Below are positions 33,798-42,406 of a stretch of 43,932 nucleotides of DNA, piece after piece; the stretch's first letter is position 1; each line of letters starts with the position of its first letter. This DNA is from Gemmatimonadales bacterium. Its GTDB lineage: Bacteria > Gemmatimonadota > Gemmatimonadetes > Palauibacterales > Palauibacteraceae. The notes under the pieces are model-generated. The model had not been told where the DNA came from. It worked only from the letters and a program-made list of their open reading frames with translations, and did no database searches. The stretch covers positions 1 through 43,932 of the forward strand of contig DAOVWI010000003.1 in the NCBI GenBank assembly GCA_030636765.1, in the 5' to 3' direction. Both the position numbers and the translations under genes were made by a program.

Positions 33798-34723
33798 TTC
33801 GGCTCTGGCGCAGGGACGCCGTCGAGGGTGGCGCGCAGATGCTGTCGAGTGCCGAGCTGGCCGCTCGAGCCAGGCGACTCGAGCTGAAGGCGCGGCGGCT
33901 CGTAGACGGCCGCGCGCTTGGAGCCTACGACTCGGTGTTTCGAGGGCACGGCATCGAGTTCTCGGAGGTGCGCGCCTACCAGTCCGGCGATCCGTTCAGC
34001 TCGATCGACTGGAAGGTGACGGCCCGGATGGGCAAGCCGTACGTCAAGCGCTTCGTCGAGGAGCGCGAGCTCACCGTTCTTCTCGTCGTCGATCTTTCCT
34101 CCTCCACCGACTTCGGGACCAGGCAGCGGCTGAAGCGGGAGCTGGCGTTTGAGGTGGCGGGTGTGCTGGCCCTCGCGGCGGCTCGCAACAACGATCGGGT
34201 CGGTCTGCTGCTCTTCACCGACAAGGTGGAGCGGTTCGTGCCTCCGCTGCGCGGCCGCGGCCGCGTCCTTTGCCTTCTCTACGATCTGCTCCGGTTTCGG
34301 CCGGAGGGGAAGGGGACCGACCTGCCGCAGGCGCTCGATGCGGCGAACCGCTACCTCAAGGTCCGGTCGCTGATTTTCGTGATCTCGGATTTCCAGGGAA
34401 CGGGACCGCCGCGCGCGCTGCGCGCTGCCTCGGGACGGCATGACGTCGTGGCGATCGAGATTCACGATCCGGCGGAGTTCGAGCTGCCCAGGTCGGGACT
34501 CATCGAGGTCGAGGATCCGGAAACCGGCGCCCGTGAGATCGCGGACCTGGCTGACGGCGTGACACGCAGGCGCCTCCGGGGCCTGGCGGAGGCGGAGCAC
34601 GAGAGGACGGTGCGGGCGATCCGCGGTGCGGGCATCGACCGAGTGGAGCTGCGCACGGACCAGCCGTACGCCGCCGAGCTTGCCGCGTTCTTCGGGGCTC
34701 GGGCGAGAGCGAGGCGACGGTGA
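33794..34723 (+). CDS. DUF58 protein with vWA-like fold
   Basis: 309 residues from GTG 33794; an internal ATG at 33840 ('MLSSAELAARARRLE') is the alternative start. The DUF58 signature 'EFSEVRAYQSGDPFSSIDWKVTARMGKPYVKRFVEERE' leads into a vWA-type domain with the metal-site motif DxSxS as 'VVDLSSSTDFG'. DUF58 genes nearly always follow moxR. No TM segment is seen, so this is a cytoplasmic MoxR partner. Confidence 0.92.
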   Translation: MIRLWRRDAVEGGAQMLSSAELAARARRLELKARRLVDGRALGAYDSVFRGHGIEFSEVRAYQSGDPFSSIDWKVTARMGKPYVKRFVEERELTVLLVVDLSSSTDFGTRQRLKRELAFEVAGVLALAAARNNDRVGLLLFTDKVERFVPPLRGRGRVLCLLYDLLRFRPEGKGTDLPQALDAANRYLKVRSLIFVISDFQGTGPPRALRAASGRHDVVAIEIHDPAEFELPRSGLIEVEDPETGAREIADLADGVTRRRLRGLAEAEHERTVRAIRGAGIDRVELRTDQPYAAELAAFFGARARARRR

Positions 34724-35643
34724 GGATCCTAACGGCCGCCGCAGGCGCCCTCGGGGCGGCGTTGCTCGGCGCGTCGATCCCAGCGACGGTGCACGGGCAG
34801 GCTTCGCCGCCCTCGCAGGTACGTGCCGCCGCCGCCCTGCTTCCGGACACGGTCCTGGTGGGCCAGCCGTTCCGCCTCGGCGTGACCGTCCAGGCGCCGC
34901 GCGGCCTGCGGATCCGGTTTCCCGGCGCGCTCGAGCTCACCGATGACCTCGAGCAGGTGGGAGCCGTGGAGCTCGGCCATCGGCGGCCGAGAACGGGCGT
35001 CATGCGCGCCTACTACCGCGTGGTCGCCTGGACGGCCGGCGAGCACTCGGTTCCGCCGATTCACGTCAAGCTGTACGCGGACCCGGCGGTGGGCGATCCG
35101 TTGGACCTGGCCGTCGCCGTGCCCCCGCTCATCGTCCGGACGGTGCTTCCGGCGGACGCTCGGGGGCTGGAGCTCCGGCAGGGGCTCCCGTTCCTCGACC
35201 CGTCGCCGTTTCCGTGGATCGCCCTCCTCCTGCTGATTGCGATCCTCGTGGGCCTGTGGGCCTACTACCGGTATCGAAAGCGTGATGAAACGGCCGATGA
35301 GGCCGTGCGCGTCCTCACGCTGTGGGAGAGTGCCCTCGAGGAGCTGCGGGCGCTGGCGGAGGAGTGGAGGACCGGTCGCCTGACGCCGGACGCCTTCGGC
35401 GATCGGCTGGAGGGCATTCTGTGGGGATACCTGGCCGCGACCGACGGATGGGTGCCGGGCAGACCCGTTCGCGCCGCGGTCAACGGGGATAGGCGCTTCG
35501 CCCGGGCGCTTGACTACTCGGCCCGCGTACGCTTCGCGCGCCTCGAGGGCGGGTACGGCGGTCCGATCGAGGCGACCGATGCCTGCGAGGCGTGGATCCT
35601 CTCGCGCCACGAGCCGGCCGGCGCTCCGGAGGAAGGCCCGTGA
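34720..35643 (+). CDS. BatD-like membrane protein of the MoxR-Bat operon
   Basis: 307 residues (GTG start overlapping the DUF58 stop). A signal peptide 'MRILTAAAGALGAALLGASIPATVHGQ' is followed by a periplasmic beta-rich domain (to about 160), one TM segment 'WIALLLLIAILVGLWAYYRY', and a cytoplasmic helical domain ('LWESALEELRALAEEWRTGRLTPDAFGDRLEGIL'). The layout matches proteins annotated BatD or DUF4381 in Bat operons. Sequence recognition is weak, so the name rests mainly on position and topology. Confidence 0.72.
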   Translation: MRILTAAAGALGAALLGASIPATVHGQASPPSQVRAAAALLPDTVLVGQPFRLGVTVQAPRGLRIRFPGALELTDDLEQVGAVELGHRRPRTGVMRAYYRVVAWTAGEHSVPPIHVKLYADPAVGDPLDLAVAVPPLIVRTVLPADARGLELRQGLPFLDPSPFPWIALLLLIAILVGLWAYYRYRKRDETADEAVRVLTLWESALEELRALAEEWRTGRLTPDAFGDRLEGILWGYLAATDGWVPGRPVRAAVNGDRRFARALDYSARVRFARLEGGYGGPIEATDACEAWILSRHEPAGAPEEGP

Positions 35644-36632
35644 GCGCCCTCTCCTTCACCGGCTGGCCGTATCTCGCGCTGCTTCCGCTGATCCCGCTGG
35701 GCTGGTGGTGGGCCGCTCGCCGCCGCGTGCGCGTGCCGTATCCGGGCACCTCTCTGCTCCGATCGGCGGCCCGTCCCTCTCGCTGGATCTGGTGGTACTG
35801 GCAGCCAGCGTGGAGGAGCGCGGCCCTCGTCCTCATCCTGCTGGCCCTCCTCCAGCCGCAGAGGCTCTTCCAGAGAGTGGAAGAGGTGACCGAGGGCATC
35901 GCAATCATCCTGGTGGTGGACATCTCGAGCTCCATGCTCGCCGAGGACTTTCGGCCCCAGAACCGCCTCGCGATCGCGAAGCGCGAAGTGCAGCGCTTCA
36001 TAGAGGGGCGGGAGTCGGACTGGATCGGGCTCGTCAGCTTCTCCGGCGAGGCGCTCACGGTGATCCCGGGAACGCTGGACCACGATCTGGTGGTGAAGGC
36101 GGTCGAGCAGCTCGACGTGGGCCAGCTCCGGGATGGGACGGCGATCGGGGTCGCCCTCGCCACGGCGGCCAACCGTCTACGGGGTCTCGAGTCGAGCTCG
36201 AAGGTCGTGGTCCTCCTGACCGACGGGGACAACAACAGCGGCACGATCGCGCCGCTCGATGCGGCGGGTGCTGCGGAGGCGCTGGGGATCCGGGTGTACA
36301 CGGTCGGGATCGGACGCGACGGCGTGGCGCCGGTGCCGATCGCTCGCACCGCCTATGGTTACCAGTACGCGAACGTCCAGGTGCGGGTGAACGACGAGCT
36401 CCTGCAGTCGATCGCCGATGGAACCGGCGGCCTTTACTTCCGGGCGACGGACCCGGAGGCGCTCGGCCGCATCTACCGGCGGATAGACGAGCTCGAAACG
36501 GCCCCGATCCGGGAGGTGAGGACCGTGGACCGCGTGGCGCTCCGGCCCGAGCTGCTCTGGCTCGCGGTGGGCGCGCTACTCCTCGAGCTGGCCGGAGCGG
36601 CGACCCGCGGCCTGAGGATGCTGCAGGTATGA
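35640..36632 (+). CDS. batA: BatA-like vWA membrane protein
   Basis: 330 residues with two N-terminal TM segments ('WPYLALLPLIPLGWWWAARRR', 'RSAALVLILLALLQPQRLF') and a vWA domain: metal-site motif 'ILVVDISSSMLAEDF', then 'IGLVSFSGEALTVIPGTLD', 'DGTAIGVALATAANRL' and 'VVLLTDGDNNSG'. A C-terminal TM anchor ends it. Bat proteins were named for aerotolerance in Bacteroides; the mechanism is unresolved. GTG 35640 has the strong site GGAGGAAGG. Confidence 0.92.
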   Translation: MSALSFTGWPYLALLPLIPLGWWWAARRRVRVPYPGTSLLRSAARPSRWIWWYWQPAWRSAALVLILLALLQPQRLFQRVEEVTEGIAIILVVDISSSMLAEDFRPQNRLAIAKREVQRFIEGRESDWIGLVSFSGEALTVIPGTLDHDLVVKAVEQLDVGQLRDGTAIGVALATAANRLRGLESSSKVVVLLTDGDNNSGTIAPLDAAGAAEALGIRVYTVGIGRDGVAPVPIARTAYGYQYANVQVRVNDELLQSIADGTGGLYFRATDPEALGRIYRRIDELETAPIREVRTVDRVALRPELLWLAVGALLLELAGAATRGLRMLQV

Positions 36633-37615
36633 CCGGGGCGCTCGTCTTCCTCGCCGTCTTTCTGGTGCTCGCCTTGCGGGCCGCCGCGGTGCTGCGTGCG
36701 CGACAGGAGCGGGAGCGCTTCGCGGACCGCCGCGTGCTGGGGCTGATGGTCGGGGAGCCATCCCCGGCTCTGATCGTGCTGCGGGCGGTCGCGCTGGCCC
36801 TCGGGGCCGCGGCTCTCGGGCTGACGGTGTTCGGCGCCTCCGGGGAGGCCGGGGAGCGACCGGATTCGGCGGGCCTCGAGACGGTTCTCGTGCTGGATGC
36901 GTCGAACTCGATGCTCGCCGGCGACATCGTGCCCAACCGGCTGACCCTTCAGCAGGAGATCGCTCAGGGTCTGATCGCGTCCCTGCCGGGTCGGATCGGC
37001 ATCGTCTACTTCGCGGGCCGGGGCTACGTGCTCTCACCGCTGACCACGGACCGGGAGGCCGCGCTCATGTACGCGGAGAGCGTGCACCCCGCCGTCGTCG
37101 GCCGTGGCGGCTCGGCGCTCGCCTCGGGGCTCGTGCAGGCGCTGCAGGTGCTCGAGGGCGGAGAAGGGACCGAGCGCCAGGCGATCGTGCTCATCACGGA
37201 CGGGGAGTCCACGGCGGGAGAGAACCAGGAGCTGCTGGATGCGACGGAGCGTGCGGCGCGCGCCGGCGTGCCGGTTCATGCGGTCGGCCTCGGAACGCCC
37301 GAGGGCGGCCGGATCGCCGCGGCGGCCGCCGTGGGCCTCGCGGGGCGGCGTGCGGGCCCCGAGGGCAGCTTCCTCCGGGGGCCGGACGGCGAGATCGTCG
37401 TGACCAGGCTCGAAGACGACGTGCTCAAGAGCATCGCTCGGGAGACGGACGGATCCTACGAGGTCGCGGACGAGAACACGGTGAGCCGGATCGTCTTTCG
37501 TCTGAGCCTCTCCGGCAGAGAGGACGGCCCGGCGAACGCCGGCTCCGCCAACCTCTTCCTCGTGCTGGCTTTTCTCGCCCTCTGGGCCGAGGGCTTCGTG
37601 GCGGTGCGATCGTGA
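36629..37615 (+). CDS. batB: BatB-like vWA membrane protein
   Basis: 328 residues, coupled to batA by ATGA. Two N-terminal TM segments surround 'RARQERERFADRR'. The vWA domain carries 'TVLVLDASNSMLAGDIVPNRL', 'IGIVYFAGRGYVLSPLTTD', 'GGSALASGLVQAL' and 'AIVLITDGESTAGENQE', with a C-terminal TM 'LFLVLAFLALWAEGF'. It pairs with BatA in the membrane in the accepted model. batC follows with GTGA. Confidence 0.92.
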   Translation: MTGALVFLAVFLVLALRAAAVLRARQERERFADRRVLGLMVGEPSPALIVLRAVALALGAAALGLTVFGASGEAGERPDSAGLETVLVLDASNSMLAGDIVPNRLTLQQEIAQGLIASLPGRIGIVYFAGRGYVLSPLTTDREAALMYAESVHPAVVGRGGSALASGLVQALQVLEGGEGTERQAIVLITDGESTAGENQELLDATERAARAGVPVHAVGLGTPEGGRIAAAAAVGLAGRRAGPEGSFLRGPDGEIVVTRLEDDVLKSIARETDGSYEVADENTVSRIVFRLSLSGREDGPANAGSANLFLVLAFLALWAEGFVAVRS

Positions 37616-38280
37616 CGCTGCCTCGCTCTCTCCTCCTCGTGGTCGCTCTTACGGTCCTCGGCGCCGCTCAGGTCCCGACGGAGGGCCCGCCTCCGCCGGC
37701 TGCGGATTCGCTGATCGCGGTCTACCGGGAGCGCGCGGCCGACTCCGAGAACCCTCGAGACTGGTACAACCTCGGCACGGCCTACCTGGAGGCCCGGATG
37801 TGGCCCGATGCCCGGGGCGATCTCACCCGGGCCTCGGAGGAGGGTGAGGGCAAGGTAGCGCGCTTCTCCCGCTACAACCTCGGGGTGGCGAACGCCATGG
37901 AGGGGCATCCGGAGGGTGATGCCCCGGCCGAGGAGCGCCGCGGCCGCTTGTTGGCCGCCCGGGATGCGTTCCGCGCCGTGCTCGGGGAGGACGCGGAGGA
38001 CCCGAACGCCCGCTGGAACCTGGAGCTGGTGAACAAGTGGCTCGAGGAGACGCAGTCCGAGGGCGGAAGCTCCGACCAGGACGAGGAGCAGCAACAGGGC
38101 GGTGCGGGTGGATCCTCCGGCCAGCAGGGTCCGGCCGACCCCGGTGGCGAGGCGCCCTCGCTGACCCGGGAGGAGGCGGAGCGCCTCCTGCAGCAGGCGG
38201 CGGGCGCCGAGGAGGATGTCCGCAACAAGACGCTTCGGCGCGGACGGCTTCGAGACCCGGTGGTCGAGCGAAACTGGTAG
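37612..38280 (+). CDS. batC: BatC-like TPR protein
   Basis: 222 residues: signal peptide 'LPRSLLLVVALTVLGAAQV', TPR-like repeats at about 35-140 ('ENPRDWYNLGTAYLEARMWPDARGDLTRA', 'RYNLGVANAMEGHPEGDA'), a Gln/Gly/Ser-rich linker, and a basic tail ending 'RDPVVERNW', which resembles the '..EKDW' end seen in BatC proteins. As the periplasmic partner of BatA/B it closes the operon. Confidence 0.8.
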   Translation: MTLPRSLLLVVALTVLGAAQVPTEGPPPPAADSLIAVYRERAADSENPRDWYNLGTAYLEARMWPDARGDLTRASEEGEGKVARFSRYNLGVANAMEGHPEGDAPAEERRGRLLAARDAFRAVLGEDAEDPNARWNLELVNKWLEETQSEGGSSDQDEEQQQGGAGGSSGQQGPADPGGEAPSLTREEAERLLQQAAGAEEDVRNKTLRRGRLRDPVVERNW

Positions 38281-38320
38281 GCAGGCCTGGGACCTGGCAG
38301 CCGGCCGGGGCGGCGGCCGC

Positions 38321-38992
38321 TTACTCCTCGCCGACCTCGCTTTCGATGAGGGGGACGAAGCGCGCGCCCTCCACCGCTTCCCGCTCGAGCTCACCGTCCA
38401 CCTTCCTGTAGCGGTAGATGGTCTGTAGGCCGTAGCCGCCGACCGGGGCGACGATCACGCCGCCGGGGGCAAGCTGCTCGATCAGCGGGGGCGGCACGTC
38501 GGGTGCTCCCGCCGTGATGATGATCCGATCGAACGGCCCCTCCTCGGGCCACCCTTTGCTGCCATCCGCGACCCGCAGGCGCACGCGGTCGAGGTAGCCT
38601 GCCGCCGCGAGGTTTTCCCGGGCCAGCTCCGCGAGCTCGGGGATCCGTTCGATGGAGTAGACCTCCATCCCGCACGCGGCCAAGACGGCAGCCTGGTATC
38701 CGGATCCGGTGCCGACCTCGAGCACCCTGAGCCCCCGCTTCGGCTCGAGCACCTTGGTCATCAGGGCGACGATGTAGGGCTGGGAGATCGTCTGTCCGTG
38801 GCCGATGGGCAGCGCGTGGTCGCCGTACGCCTCGACGACGGATCGGGCGCGGACGAACTCGTGGCGCGGGACCTCGAGGAGCGCTCGCAGCAGCGGCTTC
38901 TCGGTAAGGCCGCGGGCGCGGATCTGACCCTCCACCATCTGCTTTCGCAGGCTGGCCGGCTCATCGGGCGCCCGGTTCCTGAACCACCTCAC
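38321..38992 (-). CDS. pcm: Protein-L-isoaspartate O-methyltransferase
   Basis: The 223-residue enzyme repairs isoaspartyl damage using S-adenosylmethionine. Motifs are 'VPRHEFVRA', 'GHGQTISQPYIVALMTKVLEP', the SAM loop 'VLEVGTGSGYQAAVLA', 'VYSIERIPELAELAREN', and 'DRIIITAGAPDVPPPLIEQLAPGGVIVAPVG'. The GTG at 38992 fits the family length. It faces the end of batC and is divergent from selD. Confidence 0.95.
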   Translation of the reverse strand: MRWFRNRAPDEPASLRKQMVEGQIRARGLTEKPLLRALLEVPRHEFVRARSVVEAYGDHALPIGHGQTISQPYIVALMTKVLEPKRGLRVLEVGTGSGYQAAVLAACGMEVYSIERIPELAELARENLAAAGYLDRVRLRVADGSKGWPEEGPFDRIIITAGAPDVPPPLIEQLAPGGVIVAPVGGYGLQTIYRYRKVDGELEREAVEGARFVPLIESEVGEE

Positions 38993-39124
38993 GTAGCGGA
39001 TTCTCGATCTGGGGAACCGCCCCGAAGCGGCAGCCCGCCGAAGTCATCCAGGATAGCGAGCGATCGGCGAAACCCGCCTCGCGGCGTAGTTGCAGGCGCC
39101 TCCGCGGCGCCCGTAGCTTCCCGC

Positions 39125-40177
39125 ATGAACACGCCCACGGCTGAAAGGGTCCGGCTCACTCAATATTCCCACGGCGCCGGCTGAGCGTGCAAGCTGGGTC
39201 CGGAGGACCTGCGGCACGTGCTGGGATTCGTGGAGCTGAGGGAGGACCCGAAGCTCCTGATCGGGCTGGAGACGCCCGACGACGCCGCGGTGTATCGGCT
39301 GGGGGAGGACCAGGCGATCGTCGCGAGCTTGGACTTCTTCGCGCCCGTGGTGGACGATCCGGCGGACTTCGGGGCGATCGCCGCGGCGAATGCCCTCAGC
39401 GATCTGTACGCGATGCGGGCGCGTCCCCTCTTCGCGCTCAACATCCTGGCGGTGCAGCTCGAACAGCTTGGGGGCGAAGTGGTCGGTGCGATTCTGCGCG
39501 GCGCGTCGGAGACCTGCGCCGAGGCGGGCATCTCGATCGCCGGCGGCCACTCCATCGACGACCCGGAACCGAAGTTCGGGCTGGTAGCGCTGGGCACCGT
39601 GAACCCCGAAACGCTCTGGAGGAAGTCGAGCGCCCGGCCAGGGAACGCGATCATCCTGGGAAAGGCTCTCGGGACCGGAGTCATCACGACCGGGCTCAAG
39701 CAAGGGACGGCCTCGCCGGGGTCCGTGGCGGCCGCCGTGGGCTCCATGCGACGGTTGAACCAAGAGGCTGCTGCCGTGCTCGCCCGGTACCGCGTGGATG
39801 CCGCCACGGACGTCACGGGCTACGGGCTCCTCGGCCACCTTGCGGAAGTCTGCCGTGCCTCGGGCGTGGCAGCTCGCGTGCGCGCCTCCGCGCCGGAGCT
39901 GCTGCCGGGCGCCATCGAGCTTGCCGCCGAAGGGATCCGGCCGGGCGGCACGGATCGGAACCGGCGCTGGGTGGAGGAGATCGTGACCTGGGCCGATTCG
40001 ATCGAGGAGGCGCGGCGGGTGCTGCTGTGCGATGCGCAGACATCGGGCGGGCTGCTGGCGTGCCTGCCCGAGGAGGAGGCGGAGTTGGCGGCCGACGAGC
40101 TCCGGGAAGCTGGGTACGCGGCGGCCGTCGTCGGGTCGATCGAGGAGGGAGAACCGCACATCTTCGTTGAGGAATGA
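39125..40177 (+). CDS. selD: Selenophosphate synthetase SelD with in-frame UGA (selenocysteine)
   Basis: From ATG 39125 the frame reads 'RLTQYSHGAG', then TGA (39182-39184), then 'ACKLGPEDLRHVLGFVELRED', and continues to 40177 for 350 residues. The TGA stands exactly where E. coli SelD has catalytic Cys17; the second Cys (22) and the essential Lys (23) follow. Downstream are 'DDAAVYRL', 'SLDFFAPVVDDPADFGAIAAANALSDLYAM' and 'DVTGYGLLGHLAEV', all canonical. A hairpin right after the TGA could be its SECIS. SelD makes selenophosphate from selenide and ATP. Sec-containing SelD is known in other bacteria. The ORF track splits it into a false 39184 end and a truncated 39218 start. No good ribosome site is visible. 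Confidence 0.93.
39186..39222 (+). ncRNA. SECIS-like hairpin in selD
   Basis: Starting one base after the TGA, CGTGC (39186-39190) can pair with GCACG lying about 25 bases further on. An inner stem TGGGTCC/GGACCTG (with U-G pairs) closes a GGA loop, and a short internal loop AAGC/CG separates the stems. Bacterial SECIS elements lie in exactly this place. The tight triloop is not a textbook E. coli fdhF loop, so SelB recognition is inferred. Confidence 0.55.
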
Positions 40178-40178
40178 C

Positions 40179-40820
40179 GTGAGCTCCGAACTGCCCAACC
40201 TGACCATCATCGATCACCCGCTCCTGCGTCACAAGGTGTCCCTGCTCCGGGACGTGAGCACGGAGAAAAAGGAGTTCATGGAGCTGGTCGATGAGATCGC
40301 GATGCTCATGGCGTACGAGGTGACGGCCGACCTGGAGACGGAGGAGTACGAGGTCGAGACCCCTCTGGAGTACACCCGAGGCTACCGGGTGCGGGGGCGG
40401 AAGCTCACGCTGATTCCGATCCTCCGGGCGGGGCTCGGGATGGTGGAAGGGGTCATGCGCCTTCTGCCGACGATGCGGGTGGGGCACATCGGGCTCCAGC
40501 GGGAGCATGAAACGCTTCAGCCCGTGGACTACTACTTCAAGATTCCGCCGCACGCGCAGGAACGGCAGTTCATCGTGACCGATCCGATGTTGGCCACCGG
40601 GGGCTCGGCGAGCGCGGCGATCGCCTTCCTCAAGAACAGCGGTGCGCTGAGCATACGCCTCATGTGCATCGTGGCCGCGCCCGAGGGCGTCCGGAAGCTC
40701 CTGCACGATCACCCGGACGTTCCGGTCTTCACCGCGTCGTTGGACCGGGAGCTGAATGAGCACGGCTACATCCTTCCGGGGCTGGGCGACGCGGGGGATC
40801 GGCTGTTCGGTACGCTCTAG
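40179..40820 (+). CDS. upp: Uracil phosphoribosyltransferase
   Basis: The 213-residue salvage enzyme makes UMP from uracil and PRPP. 'IDHPLLRHKVSLLRD', 'TLIPILRAGLGMVEGVMRLLP', the PRPP loop 'IVTDPMLATGGSASAAI' and the C-terminal uracil-binding 'YILPGLGDAGDRLFGTL' are all present. GTG 40179 begins one base after the selD stop and uses the GAGGA at the selD end, so the two are co-translated. Confidence 0.95.
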   Translation: MSSELPNLTIIDHPLLRHKVSLLRDVSTEKKEFMELVDEIAMLMAYEVTADLETEEYEVETPLEYTRGYRVRGRKLTLIPILRAGLGMVEGVMRLLPTMRVGHIGLQREHETLQPVDYYFKIPPHAQERQFIVTDPMLATGGSASAAIAFLKNSGALSIRLMCIVAAPEGVRKLLHDHPDVPVFTASLDRELNEHGYILPGLGDAGDRLFGTL

Positions 40821-40930
40821 CGGGCGGCTGCGGCGGCCGGTCGAGCGGTCGCACGCGCGAGGGAGCATGCCCGCCGCCCAACCCCTCTATAGGTTGGAGT
40901 GCCCTTCTTCCCTCACGGCGACAAGGAGAA

Positions 40931-42337
40931 ATGACCATGACGTTGCGACCCGACCCCACGTTCTATCCCTCCCCACAGCTTGCCACAGAGGCCCCTCCCG
41001 AGGAGCTGGCCTATGTCGTTCTCCTGAGCCCCGACGGCACGCGGCCGGACGCGATGGCGGTCGTCGACGTTGACCCCGAGTCCTCGAGCTACGGGCAACA
41101 GGTCGGACAGACCGATATGCCGAACGTCGGCGACGAGCTGCATCACTTCGGTTGGAACGCGTGCAGCTCGCATCTCTGCCCCTGGGCATCGCACGCTCAT
41201 GTGGAGCGCCGGTTCCTCGTCGTGCCCGGGCTCAACTCCTCGCGGATCCACATCCTCGACACGAAGGGGGATCCGAGGAATCCAGAGATCGTGAAGGTGA
41301 TCGAGGCCGACGAGCTGGCGAGCAAGACGGGTTACGCGTCTCCGCACACGGTCCACTGCGGACCGGATCGGCTTTACATCAGCGCGCTGGGGGCGCCCGA
41401 CGGAGAAGGCCCGGGCGGGATCTTCACGATGGACCACGAGACGTTCGAGCTCGAGGGTGTCTGGGAGGCCGACCGCGGTCCCCAGTACCTGGCGTACGAC
41501 TTCTTCTGGCACCTGGGTCACGACGCGCTGATCACCAGCGAGTGGGGCACGCCGAGCATGGTGAAGGAAGGCGTGAATCCAGAGATCCTCCTGGCAGGCG
41601 GGTACGGGCACCAGATCCACGTGTTCGATCTCAAGTCGCGTCAGCACCGGCAGGCGCTCGATCTGGGCGCCGAGCAGCAGATGGTGCTGGAGCTCCGCCC
41701 CGCACACGATCCGCGCAAGGCGTATGGTTTTGCGGGAGTCGTCCTGTCGCTGGAAGACCTCTCGGCTTCGGTCTGGCTGTGGTACCTCGATGGGAACGGG
41801 GACGGCGAGTGGAAGACGAAGAAGGTGATCGAGATCCCGGCCGAGCCCGCGGACGCCGACAATCTGCCCGAGCTCCTCAAGGGCTTCGGCGCCGTCCCTC
41901 CGCTGATCACCGACATCAACCTCACTGTGGATGACCAGCAGCTGTACGTTGCGTGCTTCGGCACGGGCGATATGAAACAGTACGACGTGTCCGACCCGTT
42001 CGAGCCCATACTGACCGGCTCGGTGCGGATCGGGGGCATCGTCGAGCGAGCGGCCCACCCCAGGGCACCCGGCACGCCGCTGAACGGCGGGGCGCAGATG
42101 GTGGAGGTGAGCCGCGACGGCCGGCGGGTCTACTTCACCAACTCACTGTACTCGCCATGGGACGCGCAGTTCTACCCCGATGGAATCGATGGCTGGATGG
42201 TGAAGCTCGACGCGAATCCCTCAGGGGGCATCGCGTTCGACGAGCGCTTCTTCGCCACCTTCAGCGAGGGCCTGCGCCCGCATCAGGTCCGGCTACAGGG
42301 CGGTGATGCCTCCTCGGACTCGTTCTGTTTTTCCTAG
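40931..42337 (+). CDS. Methanethiol oxidase / selenium-binding protein (SBP56 family)
   Basis: At 468 residues this seven-bladed-propeller-type protein matches SBP56/MtoX throughout: 'DELHHFGWNACSSHLC', 'RFLVVPGLNSSRIHILD', 'SPHTVHCGPDRLYISALG', 'ALITSEWGTPSM', 'GYGHQIHVFDL', 'TDINLTVDDQQLYVACFGTGDMKQYDV' and 'RPHQVRLQGGDASSDSFCF'. Family members oxidise methanethiol to H2S, formaldehyde and H2O2, probably with copper; the name selenium-binding comes from the eukaryotic homologue. There is no signal peptide. ATG 40931 has AAGGAG. Proximity to selD is suggestive but the enzyme itself does not need Sec. Confidence 0.92.
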   Translation: MTMTLRPDPTFYPSPQLATEAPPEELAYVVLLSPDGTRPDAMAVVDVDPESSSYGQQVGQTDMPNVGDELHHFGWNACSSHLCPWASHAHVERRFLVVPGLNSSRIHILDTKGDPRNPEIVKVIEADELASKTGYASPHTVHCGPDRLYISALGAPDGEGPGGIFTMDHETFELEGVWEADRGPQYLAYDFFWHLGHDALITSEWGTPSMVKEGVNPEILLAGGYGHQIHVFDLKSRQHRQALDLGAEQQMVLELRPAHDPRKAYGFAGVVLSLEDLSASVWLWYLDGNGDGEWKTKKVIEIPAEPADADNLPELLKGFGAVPPLITDINLTVDDQQLYVACFGTGDMKQYDVSDPFEPILTGSVRIGGIVERAAHPRAPGTPLNGGAQMVEVSRDGRRVYFTNSLYSPWDAQFYPDGIDGWMVKLDANPSGGIAFDERFFATFSEGLRPHQVRLQGGDASSDSFCFS

Positions 42338-42361
42338 ACCTGTCTTCTTCGAGGCGAGGTG

Positions 42362-42383
42362 GGGTCCGCCCTCGGGCGGGCCC
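42362..42383 (+). terminator. GC-rich stem-loop after the SBP56 gene
   Basis: GGGTCCGCCC (42362-42371) pairs with GGGCGGGCCC (42374-42383), with one U-G pair, 24 bases past the stop. No T-run follows and the next gene starts at 42407, so it may only partially terminate. Confidence 0.45.
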
Positions 42384-42406
42384 GACTCCTCTCGGCGGGC
42401 CGGCGG

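Noticed and set aside
38281-38320. GC-rich inverted repeats between batC and pcm as a terminator
   Set aside because: The GCCGGCCGGGG/GGCGGCCGC stretches do not form a clean stem of useful length.
39000-39124. tRNA-Sec gene upstream of selD
   Set aside because: No cloverleaf or UCA anticodon arm could be recognised there.
38798-39184. 128-residue ORF ending at 39184
   Set aside because: Its last 20 codons are the true SelD N-terminus; the rest is antisense to pcm.
39218-40177. SelD starting at the first downstream start codon (319 residues)
   Set aside because: It would lose the conserved 'HGAGxxCK' catalytic N-terminus, which is present in frame upstream of a TGA.
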